This document shows, one piece after another, positions 45,430 to 56,685 of a DNA stretch of 64,000 bases. This DNA is from Aphrophora alni (lineage: Eukaryota > Arthropoda > Insecta > Hemiptera > Aphrophoridae): the NCBI GenBank assembly GCA_963513935.1, contig OY740777.1:19811271-19875270 (forward strand), read 5' to 3'. Position 1 is the first letter of the stretch. Every line of letters begins with the position of its first letter. Under the pieces are notes generated by a model. It was given only the letters and a program-made list of their open reading frames with translations, ran no database searches and was not told the origin of the DNA. A program made the position numbers and the translations under genes.

Positions 45430-45650
45430 CACTATAGTGATTAAGGGCTTGGTAATTCAAAGTTTCTTAGCTGGATCTCCCTTATTGTCAGGGATTAAAT
45501 CCCTTACTTTTATCTCTACTATCGAGTCTTTATCGACCAACTCTTGTTATTTTCCGACCCAAGAATAATAAGAATATCCAAGGAATAGAGTCTTTATTTA
45601 TTCTCTATTTTTTTAAGCTGTGATAATCTGTAGTTTTTATCCTTTAAACA
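45430..45650 (+). repeat. Dispersed repeat, GGGTTAGATCC family (diverged copy)
   Basis: GCTGGATCTCCCTTATT, TCGACCAACTCTTGTTATT, AAGGAATAGAGTCTTTATTT and a trailing GCTGTGATAATCTG follow the shared order. Confidence 0.5.
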
Positions 45651-46418
45651 AAAAAAGAAAATATTAAAGGTAGGTTAAGACAGGCCTAAAAGAGGTAGAA
45701 AGCAGCGTAAAACATAATAATTGGAATCCTAAGGAATGTTCATAAATATCGAAATTTACAAATAATTTTAATTATTAAACTACTTTAATGCCTTAATATC
45801 TTTCGTGAGTAGCCTATATCCTTCAATAGTCACCATTGAAAAGTCAATAAGATTCAATGTGTCTTCATCTGGAATAAAAGACAATTCAAAAAAAGTAACT
45901 TGGAAGTATCCAATTCTCTAGAAGTTGTGAGAAAACGATTTCAGTAATGATTCAATAAAGATTGTCTAATCTGACAATTTAAAGTTTGAACAACAAATTC
46001 TACGAATCTGGGTCTTCGCTAACAATTACAAATGTGAAAACAAACTTCTAGAAGCGAGATGAAAATTATTGTAATTCAGTAAATCATTTTTAAAAGTCTT
46101 GTTAATTCAACAAAAATATAGTGCCGTGTAATTGGAAATCTAGAACGGTCGGATTGTGGAATGTTCAATAAATACTTGTTAGTTAAAATGTTAAGGCATT
46201 ATATGTGCGAAATAAAATAATGATGCATGGGCTTTGGACTAAATAACTAATACATACACAAAACTAAATCCTAAGTTAGTAAAACATATTTTTTTTGTTT
46301 TCATCCTATAAATTGTTTAGGAATTTGTTGGTACATTTAAAAATTAACAAAGACACTGTTTAAAATATTAGTATATCTTCAAATTTTTCGATAATATTGT
46401 TTCTAATTTTAAATGTTT

Positions 46419-46496
46419 CGACCTTCAAGCATTAACAACCATAATTTAACCATCAATCGACCTTCAAGCATTAACAACCATAATTTAACTATCAAC
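46419..46496. repeat. 39-bp unit, two tandem copies
   Basis: CGACCTTCAAGCATTAACAA begins at 46419 and again at 46458; the copies differ at one position. Confidence 0.9.
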
Positions 46497-46689
46497 TTCG
46501 GGTTTTATTTTGTATGTTTGTGTGTTTATTCAATTTTATTGGGAATTGTGATTTACTTGTATCTACGTTTTTTTTTAGCACAATGTGTACCTGCTACAAA
46601 TCTGCCAATTAAGATTAAACAATATCGCTTTTATGAGCATTTTCATCATATGAAATAAAATCATGTGTAATATATATTGCTTAAGTATT

Positions 46690-46800
46690 TATATTACACT
46701 ATATAGTTTTTTATATATGTTTCGCTACATCAATGTAACATCATCACTAGGACGTACACGTTGATATTATGCACAACGTTGTTTCATCAGAAATATTAAA
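46690..46800 (-). mobile_element. Left hammerhead-like arm flanking satellite element 2
   Basis: The minus strand reads GAAACAACGTTGTG, GTGTACG, then TAGTGATGA, extra T, stem II GTTACA/TGTAGC, and GAAAC. It matches the plus-strand arm at 48240-48410 (GAAACAACATTGTG, GTGTACAC, TTGATGA, T, GCTGT/ACAGC, GAAAC). The first core base is not C, so it is probably inactive. Confidence 0.55.
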
Positions 46801-46805
46801 TTTAT

Positions 46806-46985
46806 ATTATAAACTAGGTAATGGCCCCAGCTTCACCTGGAGATAGTAGGGATAGTTTAGTTTTTTTATAATTTTTTTTTGTTAGAAGAACGCTAATAGT
46901 GGTGTCATGGAAATAAAGTATGGCCAAATAAAGCAGCACAGTAATTTTTATCATAATCGATCATAAATAACAAAGATATGACACT
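46806..46985 (+). mobile_element. Head sequence of satellite element 2
   Basis: CCCCAGCTTCACCTGGAGAT, then CTAATAGTGGTGTCAT, GGAAATAAAGTATGGCCAAA and ATAACAAAGATATGACACTT. It is homologous to the inverted head at 31018-31174 although the attached repeat units are unrelated. Confidence 0.7.
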
Positions 46986-46989
46986 TGTT

Positions 46990-48085
46990 TAGGGGGTAAA
47001 AACCACCCATGAAGTGGAACATTTTCAAAACCCAGTCTTATAGCTCTAAGGATCCTGAGAGATATGCTTTAGGGGTAAAAAACACCCTTGGATTGGAACA
47101 TTTTCAAAACCCTTTCTTAGTGAGCGTCTACAGACCTACCCCAAACAATGTTAAGAATTTCATAGCTCTAGGCTTCTTGAATCCAGAGATATACTTTTAG
47201 GGGTAAAAAAACACCCTTGGAGTGGAACATTTTCAAAAACCCTTTCTTAGTACGCGTTTATAGACCTAACCCAAACCATGTTAAAAAATTCATACCTCCA
47301 GGCTTCTTGGATCTAGAGATATGCTTTAGAGATAAAAAACACCCTTGTAGTGGAAAATTTTCAAAACCCTTTCTTAAGACGCGTCTACAGACCTACCTCA
47401 AACCATGTTAAAAAAATCATACCTCTAGGCTTCTTGGATCCAGAGATATACTTTTAGGGGTAAAAACACCCTTGGATTGGATCATTTTCATAACCTTTTC
47501 TTAGTACACGTCTACCGAATTACCCCAAACCGTGTTAAAAAATGCATACCTCCAGGCTTCTTGGATCTAGAATTATGCTTTAGAGGTAAAAAACACACTT
47601 CTAGTGGAAAATTTTCAAAACCCTTTCTTAGGACGCGTCTACAGACCTACCCCAAATCATGTTAAAAATGCATAATTCTAGGCTTCTATGGTCCAGAGAT
47701 ATGCTTTAGAAGTAAAAAAGACCCTCGTAGTGGAACATTTTCAAAACCTTTTCTTAGTACACGTCTACCGACTTACCCCAAAATATGTTAAAAAATTCAT
47801 ACCTCCAGGCTTCTTGGATCTATAGATATGCTTTAGAAGTAAAAAAACACCCTTGAAGTGGAAAATTTTCAAAACCCTTTCTTAAGACTCGTCTACAGAC
47901 CTACACCAAACCATATTAAAAAATTCATACCTCTAGGGTTCTTGGATCCAGAGATATACTTTTAGGGGTAAAAGACACCCTTGGAGTGGAACATTTTTAA
48001 ACTCTTTCTTAGTACGCGTCTACAGACCTACCCCTAACCATTAAAAAATTCATAGTTCTAGGCTTCTTGGATCCAGAGATTTCCT
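46990..48085 (+). repeat. Satellite array 2, about 8.5 units of 127 bp
   Basis: AACACCCTTGG-type blocks start near 47081, 47210, 47338, 47465, 47592, 47718, 47846 and 47973, so the spacing is 126-129. Each unit carries GTGGAACATTTTCAAAACCC, CGTCTACAGACCTACCCCAA and CTAGGCTTCTTGGATC. Types with GGAACATTTT and GGAAAATTTT tend to alternate, hinting at a 254-bp dimer. The last unit is followed by CCTGATCAGTCAGTGGG, a possible element end. The 62-64-codon frames here only reflect the period. Confidence 0.85.
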
Positions 48086-48239
48086 GATCAGTCAGTGGGT
48101 TTTTTATATATATAATATAAATAAAAATATACACACGAGCAGAGTTTGGACTTGATCTTCTACAGCATGATACCAAGCTACATTTTAAATAATTTATCTG
48201 TATCATGTTTATGTGTATGTGTTTTCGTTTTAATTCATG

Positions 48240-48410
48240 TTATACATTTAAAAATTGTTACGAAACAACATTGTGGATAGTATTAATGTGTACACCTTGA
48301 TGATGCTGTCAGATTAATACAGCGAAACATGCAGACAAAAACTACAGAACTGTATGGAAAGACATAATTATAATCTGTATATAATTTGAGTATATATATA
48401 TATGTATTAC
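48240..48410 (+). mobile_element. Right hammerhead-like arm flanking satellite element 2
   Basis: TTGATGA (48297-48303), extra T, stem II GCTGT/ACAGC, GAAAC (48324-48328). Inverted partner of 46690-46800. The box begins with T rather than C, so activity is doubtful. Confidence 0.55.
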
Positions 48411-48419
48411 AATGAACTC

Positions 48420-49435
48420 TCAAATCGTCTTGGAGTGGTGGGAGAGGTCCTGATCTGTGAACAGTAGTAAGTATCAAGTGGAAAATTTTCCATCAGAGAG
48501 GCTGTATTAGTTTTACTATACAGGTTAGAATCATTTGTATGGGGAGTTATATTATAAATCTGTATCCAATAACATTGGTTCAAAAAGCTCTAATTTAAAC
48601 ATTTTATTAAAACGACAGAAAGAAACGTTCTAGGTCTCTTTCTACAGACTGGTTATACTATAATAAACATTTATAAAGTGCTGCCTATTTTCCGCAGAAG
48701 AAATGGACATTTTTCATCCGTATTAAATCCATAACTTGTCACTCCGTCCTAGATTACAACCTTCACACTTCCAGCCACATGTAACAATTTTATTAAATTC
48801 TACTCATATACAGCTTCAAAAATACACTATATATTTACCAAAATATTAAACAATATAACTTTCTTCGGGTAAACATATTAAAAAGATGGCTATTCAGTAT
48901 AAATGTATTTGAGTCATTTTTTTTAAATTTTGACACATAATTTTCTTATATATTAACTGTTCTATAAATTTGTGGCTAAAATTTAAAGATATATCAAAAC
49001 CCACTGTTCATACAGATGGTCTATTATATTTTTCTATTTTATCTAAAACCCATTAATAATTGTTATATTAATTGTATGTTTAATTTAATTGAAAATTATG
49101 TAGCCCATCTGAAAGTGTGAATATTGGTAGCCAAGCTCACGTTTATTAACTATCAAAAACCGATGTTGTTTGTTTTAAACTGTGGAGGTTAAAAATGAAT
49201 GTTAACCAAAAAAAAGTTATATTATTTTTCTCTAGAGTTATTAACAATTGAAGATAAAATGTATATTTTAAAATAGGTTATTTTGCCATATTGATGAATC
49301 TAATTAACTAATGTTTATATAAAAAATAAAACATTTATTATTTTTAAAGTAAATTTGCTAACAAAAATAAATAATACTAAAACTAACAATAACAACAAAA
49401 AACTAAATTTTGATAGAAATATTATTTTAACATAC
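48420..49435. other. Unassigned AT-rich DNA
   Basis: No gene or repeat recognised. Confidence 0.35.
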
Positions 49436-49440
49436 ATTTT

Positions 49441-49511
49441 AAAACAATATAACACTGACACCCCTACCACAAGTTTGGTACAATAACACCACACACACAC
49501 ACACACACACA

Positions 49512-49573
<62 letters not shown>

Positions 49574-49769
49574 TAAAAATAAATAAAATATTTATTTGCC
49601 TATGTTATTATAGTTCCCATCGGAGGGTCACTTTGATGATGGTAACTTGGTTACCGAAATGTACATAAGGGAACTATAATAACATAAGGCAAATAAATAT
49701 TTTGTTTTAATTTTTGTGTGTGTTATTTTACCAAACTTGTGGTAGGGGTTTCAGTGTTTTATATTGTTT
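49441..49769. mobile_element. Palindrome with hammerhead-like core and one-sided CA expansion
   Basis: The arms 49441-49618 and 49669-49769 are inverted copies: CCCCTACCACAAGTTTGGTA and CCTATGTTATTATAGTTCCC on the left return inverted on the right. The left arm is longer because its short TGTG/CACA spot has grown to a (CA)n tract (49490-49570). The 50-base spacer has, on the plus strand, TTGATGA (49633-49639), T, stem II GGTAAC-TTG-GTTACC (perfect 6 bp), GAAAT, GTA. Confidence 0.65.
49490..49570. repeat. (CA)n microsatellite
   Basis: About 40 CA units with one CGCG interruption. The Cys/Val frame on the minus strand is an artefact of it. Confidence 0.95.
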
Positions 49770-49901
49770 ACATTCACCACGGTGCTCATTGAACATCTAT
49801 CCATTTTAAATGACACTCGGTTTGAATAAAAAAAAAACCTGTGCAGTCACCATTTTCTAATTTGTAATGTGTATTAACAAATCTCTCACCATAAGAGTAT
49901 A

Positions 49902-49903
<2 letters not shown>

Positions 49904-49934
<31 letters not shown>

Positions 49935-50660
49935 ATTTTATTACAACTAAGTTAAATACAACCTAACAAGCAATTTATTCTGAACACATGGTTTAACAAT
50001 GATATGGTTCACCCAGCTCTAGTTCATTAAACAGAGTCCAGTTTTAGTCTCGCACCAAGTCAATGGGCTTTGTCCTCTTCAGCCTTCGCAGATCCTTGCT
50101 GGCGTTGAGGAGTGGGAGCATTTCTATATTCTCATGAGCTTCCAGTCTCTTACTGTGTCTTAAGGAGCATACCTTAATTTCCTCAGCCACGGTATTGATT
50201 TTTAAGTCACAATGGATGTTGTCGCTCCTCACATACCATGGAGCTTTACAGATTTGCCTCAATACTTTGTTTTGAAATGTTTGTATCCGCTTGATGTTTG
50301 ACTTCTTAGTACAGCCCCACAACTGACTACCATAATTCCATACTGGCTGTAGAATTTGCTTATATAGTAGCAATTTGTTATGCAATGAAAGTTGTGAGTA
50401 TTGACCTAACAACCAATGCATCTTCTTGAGTTTTAGATTCAATTCCTGTCTCTTCTTTTTGGCATGTTCCTTCCACCTTAATTTGGCATCGAGCGTCATG
50501 CCTAGGTACTTTGCTGAATTCGCATATGGTATAATCTGTGAGTTGATAAAAACTGGGAGTGATACTTTTTTTTATTTGTAAAATTTACAAGGACCGATTT
50601 CTTTTCATTTAGTTTTATTCTCCATTTCTTTGTCCATTTATCAATAAATATTATAAAACA
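49904..50660 (-). mobile_element. Jockey-type LINE, 5'-truncated copy
   Basis: The minus strand runs from the end of the reverse transcriptase (near 50655) through a 3' UTR to an (AAT)n tail at 49904-49930, the usual 3' end of this clade. The start is lost within the thumb region (KWTKKWRIKLNEKKSVLVNF). One frameshift in an A-run near 50565 separates it from the main frame. Typical dead-on-arrival insertion. Confidence 0.85.
50044..50499 (-). pseudogene. Jockey reverse transcriptase, C-terminal fragment
   Basis: The 151-codon frame carries the hallmark blocks after the catalytic domain: YLGMTLDAKLRWKEHAKKKR (starting just upstream), KKMHWLLGQYSQLSLHNKLL, WNYGSQLWGC, IQTFQNKVLRQICKAPWYVR and a DLVRD end. 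Catalytic residues are not in the fragment. In life the protein copies its own RNA at nicked chromosomal sites. One upstream frameshift aside, the frame is intact, so the insertion is fairly recent. Confidence 0.88.
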
Positions 50661-50664
50661 TTAA

Positions 50665-52320
50665 TTTGAATTTTAAAATATTTAACGTGCATTGTCAAGT
50701 TTCTAAGGAAGATAATATAACAAAGTTTGGAATCTATGACTTGAAAAAGATTAACGTATTTTTCAAAAGTTTTAAGTTGACATAATAAACTTACGAGTCA
50801 GAATTTTTTGAATACAGTTGGTTGTAATATTTATTTAACCCAATTTTACAATAAATTAATAATCATGAATAATAATTCAACTACAAAAGCGATTAATGAG
50901 TTTATCTGCAGCTTATATCAACAGGGTTTGACACATATTAAATTAATTACCCGTAAATAAAATTAATTTATCTGTTAAATATCATTTCAGTCGCAAAAAA
51001 AGAAAAATATGAAGAAGTCTCTCACTAATTAATTAATCATTAGGTTTCAATAAATATAATTAACTTAAATAAATATAACAATCTTTATTGTAAATATAAT
51101 AGTATTTAATATCAAAACATCACCTGTAATAAAAATTATACTTAAAAACAATAAATATTACAAAAACATTAACTATTACCATTAAATATATGATATAAAT
51201 GAACAATAAACATATTATCAATTTGAACTGAGACAATAACAGATTTTAAAGAAACGAAAACCAGCAAAAAAATGTATATACTAATAAAAATAACTGAGAA
51301 ACAAATTACACATTCGCCAGCGTGCTCTTTAAACCTGAATCAAATTTTATATTTTCTTAGACAAACTAATTATTTTATTTTATTTTTCAAAAAATTATAT
51401 GACACAACCAAAATCATCTGATAAACTATCAAATGTCTTTAGTATATATAAACTTCGATTTTTACACTATACTTAAAACCTAAGAACACAAAAAACCAGT
51501 CTAAATAGATAAGGACGTGATTTTTGTTTTTGTTTTCTAATTATTCTTAAAAATGTCATCTATAATGATAAAATAATTAAAAACTTTTCCCCAAAAGTGA
51601 AAATTGTGCATAACTAAACATTGGGTTTTTTTTTTTAACCGTTTTTGAATACATACAAAATCCAGTAATATTTATGTAATGAAGAATTATACTTATTGCT
51701 TGTAATTAATTGGATGAGAACTGACGACAGGACTAATTACAATGTTTTAATTAACATAACGTAATGAGAGATTTTAATGTTGAGGTAGGAAGGAAACCGT
51801 GTAATTAGGGTTAACTTTTACGAATTCATCCGGTTTTTAAGTGGGTTATAAGTTTCTAATTGCAAAGAAGTTTAAATTTTTAGTACCATAACCGGAAAAC
51901 AAATATTCCACAAGCTTTCTTATGTGCTAAAACTCAGTCATCATCAAATTACATAGACTAGAGTGGAGTAGGTTTCGTAGTTAATATATATATTGGCTTT
52001 GTCTTTAGGAAATAGTTGTACGTATATTAAAACCACACACTTCTTATTGGTAATACATTCCCTTATGAGAATTATTGGGAGAAAGCTTATTATCTAACGC
52101 TATATTTATGTGGCTACAGAAATAATAAATATTATGATATAAATATATATTTATCTTGACTTGTGGAAGTTTCAAAATTAAAATTAAATTTTAACACAGT
52201 CCCCAGAAATAATATGTTTATTGAAACAAACGGATTTCTAACACTTTACTATTTAGAAAATTCTCAAATAGGATCAGACCACGCCCCTCGTTCCGAATTC
52301 TGTACATATACAGGACGTAG
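50665..52320. other. Unassigned AT-rich DNA
   Basis: Extremely AT-rich. A weak hammerhead-like remnant on the minus strand near 51920-51965 (TTGATGA, T, GACTGAG) lacks a clean GAAAC and was not counted. Confidence 0.35.
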
Positions 52321-52329
52321 AACCGATAG

Positions 52330-52400
52330 ATTGATTACAGTTTGAATACTAAAGATGGCGACAATATCGTTGAAACGCGTTTTATTTTTAAAGATATTAT
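52330..52400 (+). mobile_element. Hammerhead-like single arm, mutated
   Basis: CTAAAGA, T, stem II GGCGA/TCGTT, GAAAC, GC, GTT. It resembles the 12752-13051 and 26263-26512 families (GAAACGCGT), with changes in the catalytic box and cleavage triplet. Confidence 0.4.
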
Positions 52401-53195
52401 TAGTAAGCAATTCCGTTCAAAATTTATTTAAATATAATGATGATAATATTTTGTAGATCTTAACCGTAAATTTATTTTATTTTATTGTTATCAACTGCTA
52501 TTAAAATTTATTAATTAGTTATGATAACAAATATTGAAATAATATAACTTTTAAGAAACAGACAGCTGTTTGGGAGGCTTTTACAGTCGTAATGTATTTG
52601 AAATTTCAGAACTTTTGACAGGTCAAAAATTTAAAATCCTCATTTGTCGCGACCAACATGGTGTTGGATTTGTTAATGTGTAAAAAATTGTGATAATCGG
52701 TTAATCAATTTCAATCCTCTGCAAATGGAGGGAATTTTAATAAGTTAAAAATAATAGTTATAAGCACAATTTTAAATACTTAGCAATTGATTCTACTCTG
52801 GCATTTATAGGGCTTGTATTTCTTATGATGTGTGTTTTTTTTAACTTTTATTGTTTGCTATGTTAAACCTTCATTTTGTTACCAGGCGACTGAGAATTAA
52901 AGATTATGGAACCTACTGGTAAACATGTTTAAAAAAAAAAAGAAAACAAATTTCATTAACAAGTGCTAAAATTTATTTAGCTTAAATTTTTTGAATTGAA
53001 TTTGACCATTTATAAAAATTACTTATAACAAACATTTCATAGTTCTTGGTCTTTTTTAAAAAGAAAATTACAAAAGTTAGATTTCAGATTAATAAGAATT
53101 TATATAAAGAGTTTAAATTTCAGATATATAAAAAAGGTCAAAATTATGTATTACAGTTAACAAGATTTTGTATTATCAAATACTTAGTTTACTAC

Positions 53196-53280
<85 letters not shown>
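53196..53280. repeat. (TA)n followed by (GA)n microsatellite
   Basis: A TA run (53196-53230, one C) passes directly into about 25 GA units. The Arg/Glu frame over it is not a gene. Confidence 0.95.
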
Positions 53281-53285
<5 letters not shown>

Positions 53286-53289
53286 AAAA

Positions 53290-54695
53290 CTAGCTTGATC
53301 ACATACCTTTTCTATTTAAAAAAAAAAGACAAATATATTATATATATATAAGAAATTAATTTGTTTTAAACTATTGACGTCAATATGTTTTTAATATTGA
53401 AAAATAACCCCTTTGGGGTCTTGAAGGCCGAAATATTTTGCATGCAGTCCCATCCAATATTATTTTGATTTTAAATATTACAGATTTAAAAAAAACTGAA
53501 ATGAAGACACATTATTATACAGAGTTTTGTTTCTTGAACAAAATTTGTTATTCTTTATAAAGAATAATTTCACAACCAAAGTTCCTTTTATTAACAACTG
53601 TCATTTTGAAAAAAAAATTATATTTCCTTTTATACATATATACGTGATGATCTGGTGCACTTAGAGAATGTTGAAACTGAGTTTGAACCTGTCTGCAATT
53701 GCAATCTCGGACCAGCTTTTGCTAAGCAAAAGGAAGTTAAAAAGAGATTTAGACAAACTCATACAGGTTGTTCGACAAGTCTTTGTAATGAAAAATGATT
53801 TTTAATCTAATTAAAATGAAAAGGAAAAATTGTCAGATTTACAAAATGTCCAAAAAGATTATAAATAACTTTTTTTTTTATATTAATAAAGAATCTAATG
53901 TATCTCGATCTTTGTTTGAAATAAAGAATTGTAACAACTGCTAGGAAATTTTAAAACAAAGATTTTAATTAAGAAAACATTTGACTAGTTAATTCTTTGA
54001 TTTTATGACTATTTAAATTTATAATTTGATTTTGTAAATTGTTTTTTAAATGAAAGAAGGTTATTCTATTTTTTACAAGACATTAGCCTTCAATAAAATT
54101 ACTGAACAATCAAAAGAAAATAATCCTAGTTAAATTATTTCTGAACAAAACATATATCAGTAATTAAAACTTAAAAATATTAACAGAGTTATATCTAGAA
54201 TGGTCAAATTTTAATTTCGAATACCTGGAACTTGTTGTAAAATGCTTAGAAGCCTGACACGTGCCTGAAAGTCATTGTGAGATGAAACATTAGAAAACAA
54301 AACTCACTGAATAAACTAGCGGTGTGATATGATTAACTGTAACACTTTTTTGAATTTAGAAAGAAGAAAACTGTATAATTTAATGTCATGATGCACTTTT
54401 GCTATTTCGGAAATTTCATCTTGAAAAAGGCTGCTGGTTAGTAATGTGATTTTGAAGCAACTGCCTGCCAGCGGTTGCTTGAGTTCGAAGTACGCCGATC
54501 ATGTGATGCGTGAATTATGATATTGCCCGCCAGGTCTCAGCACACGACGGTAGCTTGATCCGAGGACAATATCCGAATTAGGAAATTGGTTTACTTGTGT
54601 TGATAAGTATGAAGCAGATTTATATTATTGTCTGAAGGACGTTACAATTTTACCTAAACCGACAACAAAATGCACAAAAATAGTGTATGAATTTG
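53290..54695. other. Unassigned AT-rich DNA
   Basis: No gene seen. CCCCTTTGGGG followed by CTTGAAGGCCGAAATATT at 53408-53440 is reminiscent of a decayed hammerhead arm but too incomplete to call. Confidence 0.35.
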
Positions 54696-54700
54696 TAAAA

Positions 54701-54704
54701 CACA

Positions 54705-54756
<52 letters not shown>
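54701..54756. repeat. (CA)n microsatellite
   Basis: About 28 CA units with one TA interruption. Confidence 0.95.
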
Positions 54757-54758
<2 letters not shown>

Positions 54759-54889
54759 AAAGGGAAATAGTTATTAATTATTCCTTCTAATATAATGCAT
54801 TCTTCGATCATCTGATTGAGCATGACAGCAGCATAGGCAATATGACAGAAAAAATATTTGAAATACTATTATCAATTCCCTAGTATAAT

Positions 54890-55060
54890 CTACTATTGTC
54901 AGAGGCCAAAGAGAACAAGAGTTTGTATGAGTGGTCAAAAGACACCTCATACAAGTAAAAAAGATAAAAGTGATCTAACCCATGACTACATGAACTAAGT
55001 TGTAGATCCAGCTAAGGAAGCGTAGGATTGCCACGGCTTTACTCACTAAAAGTGACACTT
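54890..55060 (-). repeat. Dispersed repeat, GGGTTAGATCC family (copy)
   Basis: The minus strand reads GGCAATCCTACG, AGCTGGATCTACAAC, ATGGGTTAGATCACTTTTA, then TTTGACCACTCATACAAACT and TTGTTCTC, following the shared order. Confidence 0.55.
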
Positions 55061-55639
55061 GTATACGTAACGTATCAAAGAACAAAATTATGTCGTGACC
55101 TAAATGAATGTTTGCTGTTCATCTTCTTTTATACATGCTTTCCTATAACTTTGCACGTTTGTCATAAAATCATGATAGCTTAATTAAACTCACTTCCGTC
55201 GTCATAGAAAGATGAAATTTTTGTTATGTTACGATTTATTTACTTCTATACAATTCGATATATTTCGATACATTTTAATAATATATTTCGACTTAATCGG
55301 TATATGTTGACGGGTTCTAAAATACTTTGTTATACTATCGATGTATTTTGATAAATTTCTAAATTTTTAGATAAAAAAGAAGTAGTTATACTTCTAAAGA
55401 TCAAAGAAAGGTTAGCTGTCTATTATTAGCTATCTTATAGTTTGGAATCGGTCAGATAAGAATAGAGGTAATCATGTATTCAGGGAAAGAACGTAGTATC
55501 ATTGTTTATAAGGTGATGTAGACTTTGAACTGAACAACAGATATTATTTTTGCGATGTTGGCTGCATTGTAATCGTTGGAATAAAGCACGATAATGAGAT
55601 CGTTAGTTGATAATGAAAACCTGGTCTAACCTCTTTGTA

Positions 55640-56170
55640 GTTTCTAAAAAAATGAAATTTTTTGTGACAAAATTTTGGTAAATTTTCGCAACTTTTATAA
55701 TAAATATCTACCTCAGGTAGACTGTGTTGTCAAATAACAACAATTTAATGTAAGGTAGTAGTAAAGGAAATAAATGCTGTTTCTAAGAAAATGAAATAGT
55801 TTTGTGACGAAATTTAGTAATTTTTTTGCAAATTTTAAATTAAATATCTACCTCAGGTAGACTGTATTGTCAAATGACAATTTAATGCAAGCATGTAGGA
55901 AATGAAATAAATGCAGTTTCTAAGAAAATAAAAAAGTTTTTGTGTCGAAATTTTGTTAAATATTTGCAAATTTAAAATTAAATATTTACCTCAGGTAGAC
56001 TGTATTGTCAAATGCTAATTTAATGCAAGCTTGCTTTGTAGGAAATGCTGTTTCTAAGAAAATAAAAAAGTTTTTGTGACGAAATTTAGTAAAATATTTG
56101 CAAATTTAAAATTAAATATCTACCTCAGGTAGACTGTATTGTCAAATGACAACGATTTAATACAAGCCTG
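55640..56170 (+). repeat. Four tandem units of 134-140 bp
   Basis: CTACCTCAGGTAGACTGT-type palindromic blocks start at 55709, 55849, 55986 and 56120. Each is preceded by GTTTCTAAGAAAATGAAA and TTTTGTGACGAAATTT and followed by TGTCAAATGACAA. CTACCTCAGGTAG is a perfect inverted repeat inside each unit. Confidence 0.85.
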
Positions 56171-56520
56171 TGGGAAAGAAAAATATATACAATGGAAAAA
56201 AAACAGCGAAAAACAGCGAAAAGCATGTTTTACGTTTTATATTTCATATAAAAAAATACCCATCGTCCATCAGTAAGGAAAATATTGATAATGGCGAAAG
56301 AACTTTATAAATCGGTTTAGTGGTTTCAAAGATTACCTCTTACAAAAATAAACCACACCCTTTTTATCTACTGATAAGACTACAGACGATGTTGTGTTAG
56401 TAGTAGAGACAACAGCAGAGCTAATTGCAAGCTCTTTCCACAAATATGTAAACAACCTTTGCTTTGTATTACCAATGTAGGCCTACCAAGTATAAATTTG
56501 AGTAACTTACGCAGAGAATA

Positions 56521-56554
<34 letters not shown>

Positions 56555-56685
56555 TATTTTTTTTACATCCACAGTAGACGAAATATGACGTAGGTTTGGT
56601 AATCGTCATAATTTTTGACGATTCAAACAGTTTTTTCCGACATAAACAAATCACTAGAGCACTGTGGTGACTGTATATGAACAAC

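Larger units (their letters stand above)
41560..46400. other. Region upstream of the found phosphatase exons, mostly unassigned
   Basis: If the phosphatase transcript starts in this window, its signal-peptide exon should be on the minus strand here or further right; I could not find it. Copies of the GGGTTAGATCC repeat lie at about 42090-42200 (minus), 44560-44790 (minus, degenerate) and 45430-45650 (plus). A less AT-rich stretch at 43330-44050 has an open frame (43334-43747, 137 codons, plus) of unknown nature with no clear domain. Confidence 0.4.

Noticed and set aside
47009..47665. Three similar 62-64-codon frames in a row
   Set aside because: They are reading-frame echoes of the 127-bp satellite, whose period is not a multiple of three.
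49315..49566. 83-codon Cys/Val-rich frame
   Set aside because: Translation of the (CA)n microsatellite.
51920..51965. Hammerhead-like motif on the minus strand (TTGATGA, T, GACTGAG)
   Set aside because: No properly placed GAAAC or paired stem II, and no partner arm.
53046..53351. 101-codon frame with Arg/Glu tract
   Set aside because: Runs through the TA and GA microsatellites; no domain.
53408..53440. CTTGAAGGCCGAAATATT resembling a ribozyme arm
   Set aside because: The CTGANGA box and stem II are too incomplete to call.
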